From assembly GCA_905182995.1 (NCBI GenBank), contig CAJJDP010000060.1, positions 251,785 through 315,784 on the forward strand: a DNA stretch of 64,000 nt, given 5' to 3'. Under the pieces are notes generated by a model. That model searched no databases. It saw only the letters and a list, made by a program, of their open reading frames with translations, and was not told the origin of the DNA. Numbering within the stretch: the stretch's first letter is position 1; each line of letters begins with the position of its first letter. The stretch comes from Paramecium octaurelia. Its lineage: Eukaryota; Ciliophora; Oligohymenophorea; Peniculida; Parameciidae. The position numbers were made by a program, and so were the translations under genes. Shown piece after piece: positions 1-12,356 of the stretch.

Positions 1-3
1 AAA

Positions 4-565
4 ATGAATAAGGAAGAAGTAAAAGGATCAGTGTTATAGGTCGAGATGGCTCGTGGAAATAAGCCGAGCAAAAATAACGGCCTATGCTATTCATGCGGTC
101 GCTCTGGACATTTGTAAGTTTAACTATAGCATTTCACTCTCTTTTTATAGATTACGATTTATTTTTTATTTTATTCATTTACCATTTTATTAGCGCTAAA
201 AACTGTAGACATAGATCATCATCATCTAGTTCATCTAGCTCCAGTAGGTAATGAATTACATAATAATTTTCAGTGAGTCTAGAAAAAAACACAAGAAGAA
301 ACATAAAAAAAAGAAGAGCTCATCCAGTTCGGATTCCTCTTCAAGTAGTTCATCAAGTAGAAAGAAAAAGAATAAGAAGAAGAGTACAAAAAGGAAATCA
401 AAGTCCTCATCAAGAGGCTCTTCAAAAGACTCATAACATTCAGAGTCTTCTGCCGGCTCGTACTTTTAAAGTTGAATTCTGTTTAGCATTAATGACGAAA
501 AAAAAGAAGAAAAAAACCCTATTGAAGTAGAGAATCAAGGGAATGAAGGAGATGGTAAGTAATGA
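4..565 (+). CDS. CCHC zinc-knuckle, Ser/Lys-rich protein
   Basis: About 142 residues in four exons. The first splice join (intron 114-193) rebuilds a zinc knuckle, C-YS-C-GRSG-H-FAKN-C, the CX2CX4HX4C pattern of nucleic-acid-binding knuckles. It is followed by a Ser run, a Lys/Ser-rich tail like that of SR-type splicing or RNA-processing factors, and an acidic Glu/Lys end. Introns 248-273 and 460-486 are typical 26-27 nt GTA...AG introns; the first is 80 nt, far longer than the rest in this window. TGA at 563-565 ends the frame. The ATG at 4 lies at the window edge, so upstream exons are possible. Role in RNA binding or splicing is inferred from composition and the knuckle only. Confidence 0.7.
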
Positions 566-770
566 AGTACCCGTGATGTTATAAATAAAGTTGGTGTCCA
601 ATAATAATCTTATTATAAATAAATATTATCAAAAATTATTTTAATTCATCTACTACCTATTAATTTACTTAAATTCATTTATGGTTTGACTTTATTTAGT
701 TTAATTTTATTGATAGAATTATTCATAATTCGTCTATGAGTGAGCTGCATTATAGAAAGACATAGGTTTT

Positions 771-2512
771 TCAAGCTTATTAGTAGAAATTTCTAATTAA
801 ATACAACAAATTACAGCTAAGTTTTAATGCTGGAACTTAATGAACTTAGTCCTGCTACTTAGATAATTTCAATAAGCATTCTTTTAAGTTTTCTATTTCA
901 TTTTTATGTAATTGAATTTCATGTTTATGCTATTCATTTTCATCTTTTAATTATTGATTAATTATTCCTAATGCTGCATAATCATTCAAAGCCTTTTAAA
1001 TTTGATTGGATTATTTTTCATAATTAACCAGGCTTTATTCATTTAATTAATTCACTTGCTATTAAAATTATTTAATAATTTCACCTTACCTTTTAATTTA
1101 TTATTAAGCAGTAATTAATTAGTTTTATACTTCTTCGTATTTTAGTTCTTAATCAATTTTGTGTTATTATAACTTGAAAACCTCCATATCCCTTAAATCA
1201 TGCACTTATTGTAAATGATTAATATTATTCTTCAATTACTTGATAACATCTTCATAATGTTGATTGATATCTTATAATTTCTTGATTTCCAACTCTCTTT
1301 TTTAAAGTAATTTATCCTGTTCTTTAAGACTTTCCTATTATGAACTAGCAGTGTTAGAATTAGGTTGGCTTGTAGTCTATTAATTATTTAGGATCTATTT
1401 TTAATAGATTTATTGTTTCAACCTTTCTATTTCTTATTTTAATTCTTGATTTTTTTGCTTCTATTCAAATAACTAATTATTTATTTGTTCTTTTTCCATT
1501 ATATGTGAGTTAATCTCGGATAATAACTTCTCTTTTTCACTTATTACTTATGTAAAGTTGAATAGTTAATTAGAAAATGCTCCTCTGCTCTTGCCCAAAT
1601 TCTTTGAGGCTTGCAGAAATTTTCTTTCCATTTACACTATTGAAGTTGATTTTAATTTATTAGAAATTTCAATTCCCAAATTACCCTATTTCATCAAATC
1701 AAGGGCATTCTTCCAAATTTATGGATAAGTCTTTGTGGTTTATAAATTATGTTTTTTATTAGTATAATAAGACTTGGTTAAAATGCTTTAAACCAAAGCA
1801 AGATCTGTTTTTTATCCATCCTATATATGTTCCTTAATAACTTAAGCGCATTCATCTAGCAACTCTTTAGGTGGCTTATTTCATTATAGTTATAGTTACC
1901 CTTTAGATTTGCTGATAATTGATGACTCTCTCAAATGTGAAGTAGGATAAGGTAGGAAATTTAACATTCATAATAGAAAGTCTCTCCTAAGCAATTTTAT
2001 ACAAACTCAATTTTCCAGCAACAGTGTCAATTGGAAACCATTTACTCCAGACCCATATACTCTCCAATGTATAACGATGAAAAATTAATCCAACTTATTC
2101 CAGCTCTTTTATTTATTCATACTTTTTCTTGGAAGTAGTTGACGAAAGAAATAACATTTTGCCTCGTTCATCGTCTTTGCTCTCCTTTTTGAACATAGCA
2201 TAATCTTCTAAAATAGGCAAAATATTCTTTTGAGTTAATTCAATCCATTCATATTCCTGTAGCTCCAATAAATCATTGATAAACTAAATTTACATATACT
2301 TATATATACTTTCAAACACAAGAATTTTGGATAATGGGGTCCTTGTTGATCACTAAGGCAATTGATTATTACATCAGCACACACCTTCATAACATCCCTG
2401 AGAATATTCAATTGAATTACATTCTTTGCTGTTAAACTGCTTCCAGATATTGTTTGACCCCAATATATGTGTTATTAGAACTGAGAATTTTTTTCAATGA
2501 TTCATAATCCAT
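771..2512 (-). CDS. Coiled-coil protein with helical N-terminal domain
   Basis: About 555 residues after removal of three introns (23, 26 and 25 nt; the third ends in AAG). The N-terminal 170 residues form an all-helical, Trp-containing segment that vaguely resembles VHS/ENTH-type adaptor domains (YPKFLCLKFINDLLELQEY); that is an impression, not a family assignment. The remaining two thirds are Gln/Glu/Lys-rich heptad-like coiled coil, with many Gln codons written TAA or TAG. Start MDYESLKKIL at 2512; stop TGA at 773-771. A trafficking or cytoskeletal scaffold is possible, but I do not recognise the protein. Confidence 0.7.
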
Positions 2513-5500
2513 TATATAAAGTTTAATATATATTATTTAATTATTGCTTGTTTATAAGATAATTGATATATTTAGATATTTTTTATTAATATGTAAAGAA
2601 GTTCAAATTCAGATACTACAAGCAAATATATTTACTATTGCAACAGCATTATCACTCTCTTGTCTTATTGCTACCGATCCGTCAGTTATATGATTCCAAT
2701 AACATGAGGCAGAGAGGCTTAAATGACAATCAGCTTTTTAAATTATATCATATTGATAGCATTTTATTTCTTAGTCGAGTATCCCTTGAGCAATCTTTGT
2801 TGATTCTGGTTTCAAAAATATCAAAAGAATCCACTTTTTCGAAATTGGACATAAATTTTTGTATTTATATAATTATCATATTTTCGTAGAAAAATCTAAA
2901 CATCCATAAAAAGATTAAGTTAACATAAAAAGACGAGACTATGTTTGTTCTACTTAGAATAATTCTCAATTCTATTTGATTTATTAATTAATTGGTTCAG
3001 ATATAAATTCAAAGTATTTAAATTAAACCTAAAGACTAGTTTTTTTTTTTTCACTTCATGTTATACAAGACTGCAAATTATTTATAGTTTAGAGATCAAA
3101 ACAGTTTTAAACTCTCTTCATTTTATGCACAGTAGTTAGCTATAATCTATGTTCATCAATATTTGGGGTTCTGTATTTTAGATTAGTGGATTGATAAAAA
3201 TTTTATGTCAAATATAAACTCATCCTAATATATTCTGATTAATTCGGTTTTAATATTTTTAATTTTATCAAACCCATAATTTAAAACTTTTGACTTTTAT
3301 ATTTAAGAAGAAATTAGTTATTTATAAATTTAATTGAAAATACAGTAACTTTACTAAGAAGAATTTTAAGATAGTAAGAAGTGCATTTTGGAAAAGATTT
3401 GATATTAATTATATGGATGCATTTATAAAAAACGCTATCTATATACCTATAATAATTTAAAATTGAAATATTAATTCGGATTCTAAGTGGATTTCTCAAA
3501 ATAATTACAAGAATATATATATTTTAAAGAAAAAAAGTGGTTAGTAGTAATGTGTTAGAAGATTGGCATTTTAGAGTTTGGAAAATATCTTTTGGATGCG
3601 TGAAACTGAAAAAAGAATTTTAAAAACACTCTATATGTCAGAAAGATCTTTGTATTGTACCTAGTTTGTTAAATTATTTCTCAAATTATTCTTTTAGGAG
3701 ATTATTAATACCCTTTAAACCTTTAGAATAACAAAATTATTAATTATTGTATACCATATTATTTATATGATTATGAAAATGCTTTTCATTGATAAAATGG
3801 AACATTTACTAATAACTTTTAAATAATTTTAGAAATTTTAACATGATTCCAATTAGATTGATAATCTAGAATAGTTTTAGTTTTTTCCCCGTTTAAAATA
3901 TAGAATTGTTTAATTAAAATGCCACAATTTGTTATGAAAATCAGATTTGAATAACAAATAAAATTTCTATTAGAGTTTTTCAAAAGATTCTTAATTGTCC
4001 TTATTATTGAAATATTTTTTTTGATATTTGAAACTTTGGAAGGATTCTAATTTGTTAATCGAAAATATGAAGTGTTTGGATTTAAGAATCCTTTACAAAA
4101 TTCTATTAGTAGATTATCTATTGCTTTCAGAATTAGATTCTATTGCTAGACTAATTTTAAAAAACTAAAAACTAATAATATTTTAATTAACGCTTAAAAA
4201 ATCCCTTAAGTAAAAAAGAAGAATGCATTATAAATAGAAAGAATTACTATTATTAAGATTATATAAATTAACTAATAAGATCCCTAATAATTAGAATTAG
4301 AAAATTAAATTAAGAATAGAAATTTAGAAAAATTAGAAAAACTTTTAGCATATTTTGGAACTTTTGGATTTTTTGGAAATTTCAGAACTTTTTTAGATTA
4401 CTTAATGTTTTGGAAAAATATGATTTGGAATTTAAACTCTTATTAAATTGGTTTGTTTTTGCCTATGTTATGATTATGACTTGAAATAAAGTGAAGTTTT
4501 ATATTAGGTATTAAGGGATTATGTTGTAAAATATTGAAAAAAGTGTTTTCTTTTTGATATTTTATGATATAATAAATTAGTATGTAGTATAATTCATGAA
4601 ATTTATGAAGTTGAATCAATGAATATTATGACCCTGCAATTTTAGTTAGTTGTTTTATGTATGAATTTTAAACAAATGAAGTATTCATAACGTGTTTTTG
4701 TACAATATGATGTCCAACAGAAACTAAGACTGAGTTTGTTAAATTCCTGAAATTTGTTCAGATGAATAATTCAAGTAGATTACTTTATAATAGGATTCCA
4801 ATCTTGGTTTCTGTTTCAACTTTATTTAACCAACATATGTTGCTAGAGCTCATTGTATCTACTATTACCTCTGAACATCAGAAGATTTTAACAAAAGAAT
4901 ATGCAAAATGAAAAAGAATGTAGTTAACTTAATTTTAGGATTAATAACTTGATTTGAAGTAAGAAAAAACTAAAGAGAAAATAATAAATTCAAACCAAAA
5001 GAAAATCAGAAGATGAGAGTTTAATTGAAATATAAAGAGATTTAAGAACCCTAACTACAATTATAAATAAAAAACCAACAATCTTACATATTTGACGTAG
5101 ATAGATTATTATTAGGCTACGTGGCTGGAGTAGTAGTGTTTTATCAAGAGCCCTGAATTATACCTAAAAATAAAAGATAGATCTGAACTAAGATATTCTT
5201 AATTAAATTGAAGTAGATAAATTAATTTTAGGTTCAAATGCTTTGATACTCATGTAGAACTTTTTAAAACTAAGAAAAATCAATCAAAAACTTCAAAATT
5301 TTTATTACATTGAAAGAAGATTTAATTAATCGAAGTAACTAACCTTATTTTAGATTCCTCACCTGATGTATGATTAGAAGACTTTGATAAATAATGTGAA
5401 TTAGATTTCTGAAAATTCTAAACAAACAAACATGTGTTTGAAAATTAGTATTGAACTCGAATGAAAATTCTGAAATATAGAACGAGTTAGAATAAAACTG

Positions 5501-5690
5501 CTTACAAAGAAGATCTATCCTTTATTTTTATCAAGTAATGGATTCTATATTAGATACACTGACTGAGTAGTTCTTTTGCAGAATTAATTGAAGCTTTAGA
5601 AGAGTAAAGACTTTGTTTTAAAGTATTTATTTAAACAAAATCAGAAAATAAATTGTTGTTATTTTGACTCCTTGTTGAACCAATAGATCT
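2513..5690. other. Gene-poor AT-rich sequence
   Basis: More than 3 kb in which no frame on either strand holds a convincing protein. A short ATG-initiated frame at 2591-2709 and a standard-code ORF at 2638-2889 look like fragments in different frames. Stretches such as 4075-4460 lack TGA in every frame, but their composition is low-complexity Asn/Lys/Ile/Leu, as expected of AT-rich non-coding DNA. Such a long gap is unusual beside the dense gene packing elsewhere in the window. Confidence 0.5.
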
Positions 5691-7230
5691 ACCCTTTAAC
5701 AAAGTTGAATGATTATCTTTCGATCCCAGAACTAGCGAAGAAGATAGAACTCAAGAACTATGACCAACTCGCCAGAGACATACTAAAGAAGATTAAGCCA
5801 TAAGACGATATCGAGTAGCCAAAATGAGATCCAAAACCAATAGAGACAAAAGAGACTATCCAGAAAGACATAGAAGTTTTCTAGCTTTGTTCTTTTCCAG
5901 TTGAGCCAATTTTTCAATATTTCTTGAGAACCAGGTGGTCCACCCATGAGACAAGACATAAGATTGAAGACATCCAAAACTTCTTTACCACGGAGAAAAG
6001 ACAAGACTATATTCAGATTTCCCAAAATTCTCTTCTAAGAAATAAGATTCCCTGTACAGAATGATTCCTTTACTTCCGACTTGACTCGATACCCAAGATC
6101 AACAATTTCAGACTCAGACAAATCTTTCTAAGAGCCCTTTTCCTTTTAATTTGCAGACCTATCACGAAGATTAACTATTGTGGACCAATCTCAGATGCCA
6201 ACCCTTTTATATTATCTTATTAAGTCGACATTGTTCAGTCCCCAGATTTCTCTATTACTTTAACTCAAGAGACAATTTCCTTATATTTTAAGAGCCAATT
6301 CAATGAGAATATTTCTTTTATCAACTAGCTTTTGGAGCCTTACTTATAGAACAAATCGAATTCATTTTAAGGAACTAGAAGACAGACAGAGACAGACAGA
6401 GCTTCGACAGACATTATATTAATAATGCAGATGCTTTTTGTTATTTAAGTGCTTGTGTTGACTACTCGAGAATCCCTATTTATTCTAGAATAATGATTTG
6501 AAGTGCCATCCTTTATTTCCTGAAGACCCCAATAAGACCCTGTTTTCTAATATAAAATTCTAAACTATCCCTTTGACGAAAAGACCCTTTAAATCTGTTT
6601 TAAGATCACTATTTTTGATTTGATGATGCTTTTTTGGAATAATGAATTCCCTTGTGTCCTTCCTTGAAATGAACTGAAAATTTGAGTTTGAAAGTGCGAC
6701 CCAATTAAAGAGAAGAGCCAATCGATTAAGAGTTGTGCCTCCCCCTTTAATGAGTTGTGACTTGAGCCACCAAACCAAATTGGAAGAGTACACTTTGTGA
6801 TTTAAGCCCCCCTCCCCACCGTTGCCCCTCCGGAGATCCAATTTGTGTCCAATGAATATTAATTCATGGAAAATTGGTCCCTTCCCATAAATTTTATGGT
6901 TGCCTTAGAATTGTGTATGTGCAATTAAGTCCCTTCAACACAATGATGTGTTTGATATATAAAAAATCCTTGGGCTTTGCTAAGAGACGTTAGACATGGA
7001 CAATAGACATGCCGATTAGAGGAGAGAGCACCTAAAAGAAAGAGAGGCAGAAGAAATAAACAGAGGGCAGACTTCGAACAGGCTAAAGACAGAAAAGGAA
7101 AACTTGGAATCAGAAATGGATTGGAATCGAGAACATGAAAACTAATTTTGGAAATGGAATCAGAAATTGGATTTGGATGAGACAAACAATAAGAGAAAGA
7201 AAAGAGAAAAAGGGCATGAAATCACAAATT
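5690..7230. other. GC-richer island without a clear gene
   Basis: Base composition shifts visibly upward here (for example the C-rich run at 6806-6838) compared with the AT-rich flanks. It contains a tandem GACAGACAGA duplication at 6381-6400. On the minus strand it holds three ORFs of 80-93 codons with none of TAA, TAG or TGA (5783-6025, 6560-6841, 6925-7185), rare in this genome. In the Paramecium code the plus strand reads 80 and 144 codons between TGAs in one frame, but nothing matches a family I know. Possible origins are a decayed mobile element, a mitochondrial or foreign insert, or retained germline DNA; none is demonstrated. Confidence 0.4.
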
Positions 7231-7404
7231 GTGCTTACAGGTAAATATTTATTAATAGGTAATCATATCATAATGGAATGAAATTGGCACAACAGAATTG
7301 ATTCAGAGAACTTAGACCATACAGTGGAAAGAGCAATTTGGATCAAGTTTGGATGTGAATTTTATACATTTGTACATAATTTAAATACAAACAAACAAAA
7401 AATA

Positions 7405-8814
7405 TCAAATTTCTTAATCATCTTTGAGTTAACCTTTTTTCTTATTGCTATTATTTTTGGCTGGAGTAGCTACCTACCATTCAGGATAGGAAGAATCTCT
7501 ATCATGATGCAAATAACTAAAATTCTTATATGATATTACATCCATATTTTTTTTTCTTAATCATATTTAACACATGGGTCAGTAGATTAATGCAATCTGT
7601 CCAAGGCTCCTGAAATGATTGAACTCATTTTCTCTTCTGGCAAATTCTCATTTATGTATTGTGAATCTCTAACTAAATTGACAATGTCTGCTCTTGTTCC
7701 AAATCCTTTTGGCAATCTTGCTGAAGCATCTCTTACAAGAGATAATATGGTAACATAGGTAGGTCTTTCATTCTTAAGTAATTCATGTTGTCTTGGTTTT
7801 TAACTTGATCCTGATATTAATTTCTTAGCCACGGGAGCCACTGTTACTTTTGAACCATCGATGCAGGTGAAAGTATAAGGTTGGAGCGGATTTTAATATC
7901 TTTCTCTTTCTTATTTCCAATAGAATTCTAACCATTCTCTATTCGTTTATCCATTAGGAATGTTGGACTCTTAAACATTTTAGGTTTGATTTTTATTCTA
8001 TTACTTTATTGACTTTTTGGCTTGCATCAAAGCCAAAGTCATAGCAGTTGTAGCAATTGATGTTGATGTTAAAGGAGGCAATGGTGTTATTGGAGTTATG
8101 ATAAATAAGGATTGGGCTGATGGTATAAATTACTATTGGATTTGAGGCTGAGGCTACAAAGAATATTGCTGAACATTGGCTGAAGATTATGATTGTGATG
8201 TTTATGTGGAGAATCCTTCCTCTTCAAATTCTTCGTTATTGTCATCTAACTTCATTTATTTGCTTATTTCATCATCGTCTGAAATTGATTATGGAGATCT
8301 TTAAAATATGATTCTTTTCTTCCTCTAAAGTACATTCTAAATTCTGTTCTGATCTTTATGAAAACTGTCGTATAGATTTGAATAATATTCATTTAAATGA
8401 TTTCTAGAGATCTTCTGTTCCAATTTATCACATATTTCTTTATTTCTGGTGAAATATCCACTTTTCATTTTTGTCAGGAAAATATTTAATGGGCTTCCAA
8501 AATGAAAATTTTTAGTGCCTTCTATCACATCTTGGAATAATTGCAAATCTGCTTCAGGTAATAGGCAACACAAGGAATCAATTTCTTGTTTTGTGAAATT
8601 GTCAACAGAAAAGATCTATTATATTGAATATCATTACATTTTCCAAGGATGCCAAGGCCATAATGCTCAACGGGAAATTATATTATTGACCTTTGTAATA
8701 CAAAATGATTTTGTCTCCCTAAAATACTAGAAATTATTAACACAACATTTACTCACTTTATTCTTCATCTTCTCCTTCATCACTTGAGAATTATTTAAAA
8801 TTGTCATATAACAT
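7405..8814 (-). CDS. NFRKB-like INO80 chromatin-remodelling subunit
   Basis: Two NFRKB domains are visible. Near the N-terminus a DEUBAD-like segment reads IFSVDNFTKQEIDSLCCLLP, followed by FHFGSPLNIF, the counterpart of the F-x-FG-NPL motif that recruits the UCH37/UCHL5 deubiquitinase. The C-terminal half carries the NFRKB winged helix: LSLVRDASARLPKGFGTRAD, then SGALDRLH and DPCVKYD, closed by KKIWIYLHH after removal of a 23-nt intron. A Gln/Ser/Thr-rich linker joins them. In animals NFRKB is an INO80 subunit bridging UCHL5. Start MLYDNF at 8814, stop TGA at 7407-7405. The splice between the first exons and the DEUBAD segment (around 8620-8690) is unresolved: the simple 22-nt intron leaves the frame shifted, so one upstream junction is wrong or longer than usual. 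Confidence 0.8.
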
Positions 8815-8963
8815 TTCTAAACAATATTATTCACACAATTACATTATTCTACAAACTACTCCAAGTTCTTCTTATTGATTTAATAAGTCTTTTGATAATG
8901 ATCAACACGCGAATTCATTAAACAAATTTAGAATATAAAAAATAAGTTATTATAAATTCAAAT

Positions 8964-11603
8964 TCAGGGTTCCTTTGAATTCTTTACTTCATTAATTACA
9001 GAGATTATATCTATAATCTTGATTGGCTTTGATACAAAAGCATCAAATCCTTTCTATTGGCACTTCTCCTTTTCTTTTAAATCATCATATCCAGTCAATG
9101 CTATAATGTAGCTTTTGGGAACGAGATTGTTATTCTCCTAAACTTTATTATGTCATATCAATACCAGTAATCGAATTTATTCAGTAGCTTCATATCCATT
9201 CATTATGGGCATAGTCAAATCCATGAATATATATTAATATCTTTGATCATTAGTTATAGCCAATTTTATCTTTTGAAGAGCTTATTCTCCATTGTAAGCT
9301 TCCTCAACTGTAATAAAATCATATTTGGTTAAGATCAATCGAAATGCAATAACATTGACAGGTGAATCATCTACAACTAAAATTGTGCAAGGTTCTGGGA
9401 ATAGCTTTTTCATCATGTCATCAATAGATTCGGTTATTTATAAAGGTTTGCGTTGTCTATTTTAAAGTGGCGGTGACTCCATACTATCAATTTGATATAG
9501 AGGAGTATTCAATGAGCTATTAATATCAACTTATTTATTGATTTTCTTAATCAACTTGGCCTGAGTAAGTTCGCTATTAAATTCCAGATACTATTCTATG
9601 TTTTTCTATTTTGAATGATCAGAATCTTCAACACCACATAACTAACATAGGTTGCCAAAGTTCCCTTGATTTTCATGTTTAACTTAACACTTTTTTTAGG
9701 TCTTCTTTCTCTGGACCTTTCTTAATTAGTAAATCGAATTAGAAGATTTTCTATCTTGGATTTCTTGGAGAGTTGAAATACCTTTTTTATTAAGTTTCTT
9801 TTGATTCTACATTGAAGGTGCCAAGAGAGTTTAATTGAAAATAGTAAATTAGGAGGTTAACAATTAATTAGCAGAATTTTGATCATCTAATATCTGTTTT
9901 GTATCCTGTTTATAAAAGTTTGTCATCTCTTTTGAATTAGTAATGGTAGTTAGATTTCTTTAATCATTATTAATATAAACATCAAAACTAAATTTAGAAC
10001 CTACTCCAACTTAACTTATCAAGTCAATGTTATCAGTTGGTCCTAATAATCCAACCAATTTCTTACAAATAACTAACCCCAATCCAATTCCGTGTTTATT
10101 TGAACCATTATTTGTGAAATCAAATGTACCATACATCTAAAATAACTTAGGCTTCACATTATCGGGAATACCCACTCCTGTGTCTGAAACACTTATCGTA
10201 ATAAGTCTGACTTACTAATTTTCAATTTCACTATTTTTATAATCGACAACAATATCTATTTTGCCCTTTTCTGTAAATTTTAGAGAGTTACTTAAAAGAT
10301 TCAACAAAATTTATTTGATTCGATTAGGATCGGAATACATCAACCTATCTCCAAAGGTAATCTTCTTTTGCACAATAATGCCCTTTTGATTTGCTTAGAG
10401 GGAGACCAGATCAATTATTTCTTAGACGATGGCTTGGATGTAGAATGTTGTATTGGTTAAACTTAAGGTGTTCTTTTGAATCCTCGAAAAATCCAAGATA
10501 TCACTGATCATGTACAATAATAATTGAGCCCACTTTTTTAGTATAATTAAATAATTAATTTCCATTTAATCAACGACTATTCTACAGAAATTAATAATAT
10601 ATAAGTACTATTCTAAATATTATACAATAGCCACAATTCCATTAATGGGAGTCTTGAAATCATGTGACACACTCACCAAGAGATCATCTTTGTATTGGTC
10701 TCTCAATTTTAATTCTTCTATTTATTATAACTATTGTTTTTCGGATTGCGATTAGAAAATCAACATAATGGCTGGCTACTATTCCCAAATGACTTCAAGG
10801 ACATCGATATCAGCAGGAAAGTAGTTTTGGATTTACTCCTTTTGTTATATTGTTGTTGAGTAAGTTTCAAGAGTGCAATGTTCAAATCGTTTTTTACTAT
10901 GATATTAATATGACCTGTTTTTTAAAAACTTTTTTTTATTTAAGTAGGTTGCCAGACATTCTTTGTTTGATTTAGATGTAATATTCTTGATAATTTAAGG
11001 CGTAAGTCCATGATAATCAATTCTAAATTAATTTGTCATGAACTTGTATTCTAGCATTAAATCATATCATACACTCATCTTAAATGATGCAAACAGAAAT
11101 AGGTAGCGATTCTTAAAAAAAATCAAAGATTTAGCCAATCTGATGTTTCTCAACGCTTGGGGTTTTATGCTTCAAATATAGGGCTTTATGATTAATTCAA
11201 ATTAATACTTCTCAGAATCAAGATCAAATATCCAAATATGGTGAGATAAGCCAATGGTTAAGTGCTAAAATGACTCCTAAAAAGGATGTAAAAGAAGCAG
11301 AACACAAAATATATTATTTTTTATGTGTCAAGTAAAATGAAAGCGCTTAATAATAATCTCACACTTAGATAAAAACCTAATATCTAATATAACAATGGTT
11401 TTTACATTTTCTTCTGAGTCCAATAATTCATTTGATAGACATACACTCCCTATAAGCAAAATTAATAATATTTTCTATCCGAAACATCCAAATATCAATA
11501 GTAAATCTATTAACAAATAGTAATTATCTGTTTATTCAGTAACTCCATTATAAATTGCTAGTATAACGGATTATAAAATCAATGTGCCAATAATAATTAT
11601 CAT
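8964..11603 (-). CDS. Membrane hybrid histidine kinase / response regulator
   Basis: Hydrophobic N-terminal segments (MIIIIGTLIL onward, then LLLIFGCFGQKILLILLIG) suggest membrane anchoring. Next come the H box SVSHDFKTPINGI with the phospho-accepting His, N box QILLNLLSNSLKFT, G1 box DTGVGIP and G2 box GIGLGL of a HisKA/HATPase kinase. After a Gln/Ser/Lys-rich linker a receiver domain follows: acidic VDDSP, phospho-acceptor Asp in FMDLTMPIMNGYEA, LTGY and KPI. This is a phosphorelay sensor of the type common in ciliates; no known input domain is seen. The C-terminal two thirds (from about 11040) are one solid frame. The N-terminal exons contain TGAs whose introns I could not resolve; one join, removing 24 nt, links ...FASFKMK to YKFMTN. 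Stop TGA at 8966-8964. Confidence 0.85.
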
Positions 11604-11756
11604 TTATTTTAATTAAATATTTATATTTGTATAATTCTTATATCTAATCCTAGACTTCTGCATACATATATTATATATTAATAAATATATAACAAAAATA
11701 TTATTTTCTAAGTATCTTTTTTTCATTCCTCAATGCCTATAGATTTAGACAAGATT

Positions 11757-12146
11757 TCATTATTCTTGATTTGTCTGCTATTTCAATATTTATTATGCAA
11801 GCCATTCAACATTTAATGATAGAAGCCATATTCTTCTGTTATATGTAATATATAATATCTTTGCTACCTTAATACTATTAACAATAAGTATGTCAATATT
11901 CATGGAATCAATCTACTCTACATTGGATAGTATCACATCAATACTCTTCACCATTCCTAAGGTCATGATTCCCTCATAAGCTCGATCATATTTGATGATA
12001 AAATAATATAAGATCATAATAATGCTAAATGGTTGATATGGATATCACCTATAATCAGCATAAATTTTATTACAATACTTGTTTATCTTGCTTTTCTGAG
12101 GTTCCTAAACATATTCATCAGTTATAATTACAAAAAACGAACTCAT
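11757..12146 (-). CDS. Small hypothetical protein
   Basis: Frame starting MSSFFVIITDEYVQ at 12146, with a 24-nt intron (GTGATA...TTTAG) that removes an in-frame TGA, ending at TGA 11759-11757; about 120 residues. The stretch YDRAYEGIMTLGMVKSIDV looks like real coding sequence. It lies just upstream of the histidine kinase in the same direction, so it could instead be distal 5' exons of that gene. No family recognised. Confidence 0.35.
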
Positions 12147-12356
12147 TATGATAAGTTTGCACAACAACTTGTGATTATACATTTATAACATCTTAAATAT
12201 TTGAGATTGAAAACTTTCTTTTTTATGATTGAACAATAGTTTTCAGCTTTGTAATTAGAATTTGTTATGTTTTTATTATAATACAATTCAATGATTTTGA
12301 GTTATGTTTTTCATTTTATAAAATATGTAATAATAAGTGATGAAATTTAAATTAAA

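Noticed and set aside
251-530. Standard-code ORFs of 61 and 85 codons
   Set aside because: Shadows or fragments of the spliced zinc-knuckle gene at 4-565.
2638-2889. 83-codon ORF MQQHYHSLVLLL
   Set aside because: No family, no continuation in the ciliate code and an overlapping frame equally open; not supportable as a gene.
5400-7222. A continuous plus-strand protein if TGA is read as Trp, including an RYTD-x-VV string like a reverse-transcriptase motif
   Set aside because: With all three stop codons read as sense every frame is open by definition. The neighbouring frame looks equally plausible, no second RT motif appears, and verified genes in the window use TGG for Trp and TGA as stop.
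7324-7533. 69-codon plus-strand ORF
   Set aside because: Overlaps the 3' exon of the NFRKB-like gene on the opposite strand and has no family resemblance.
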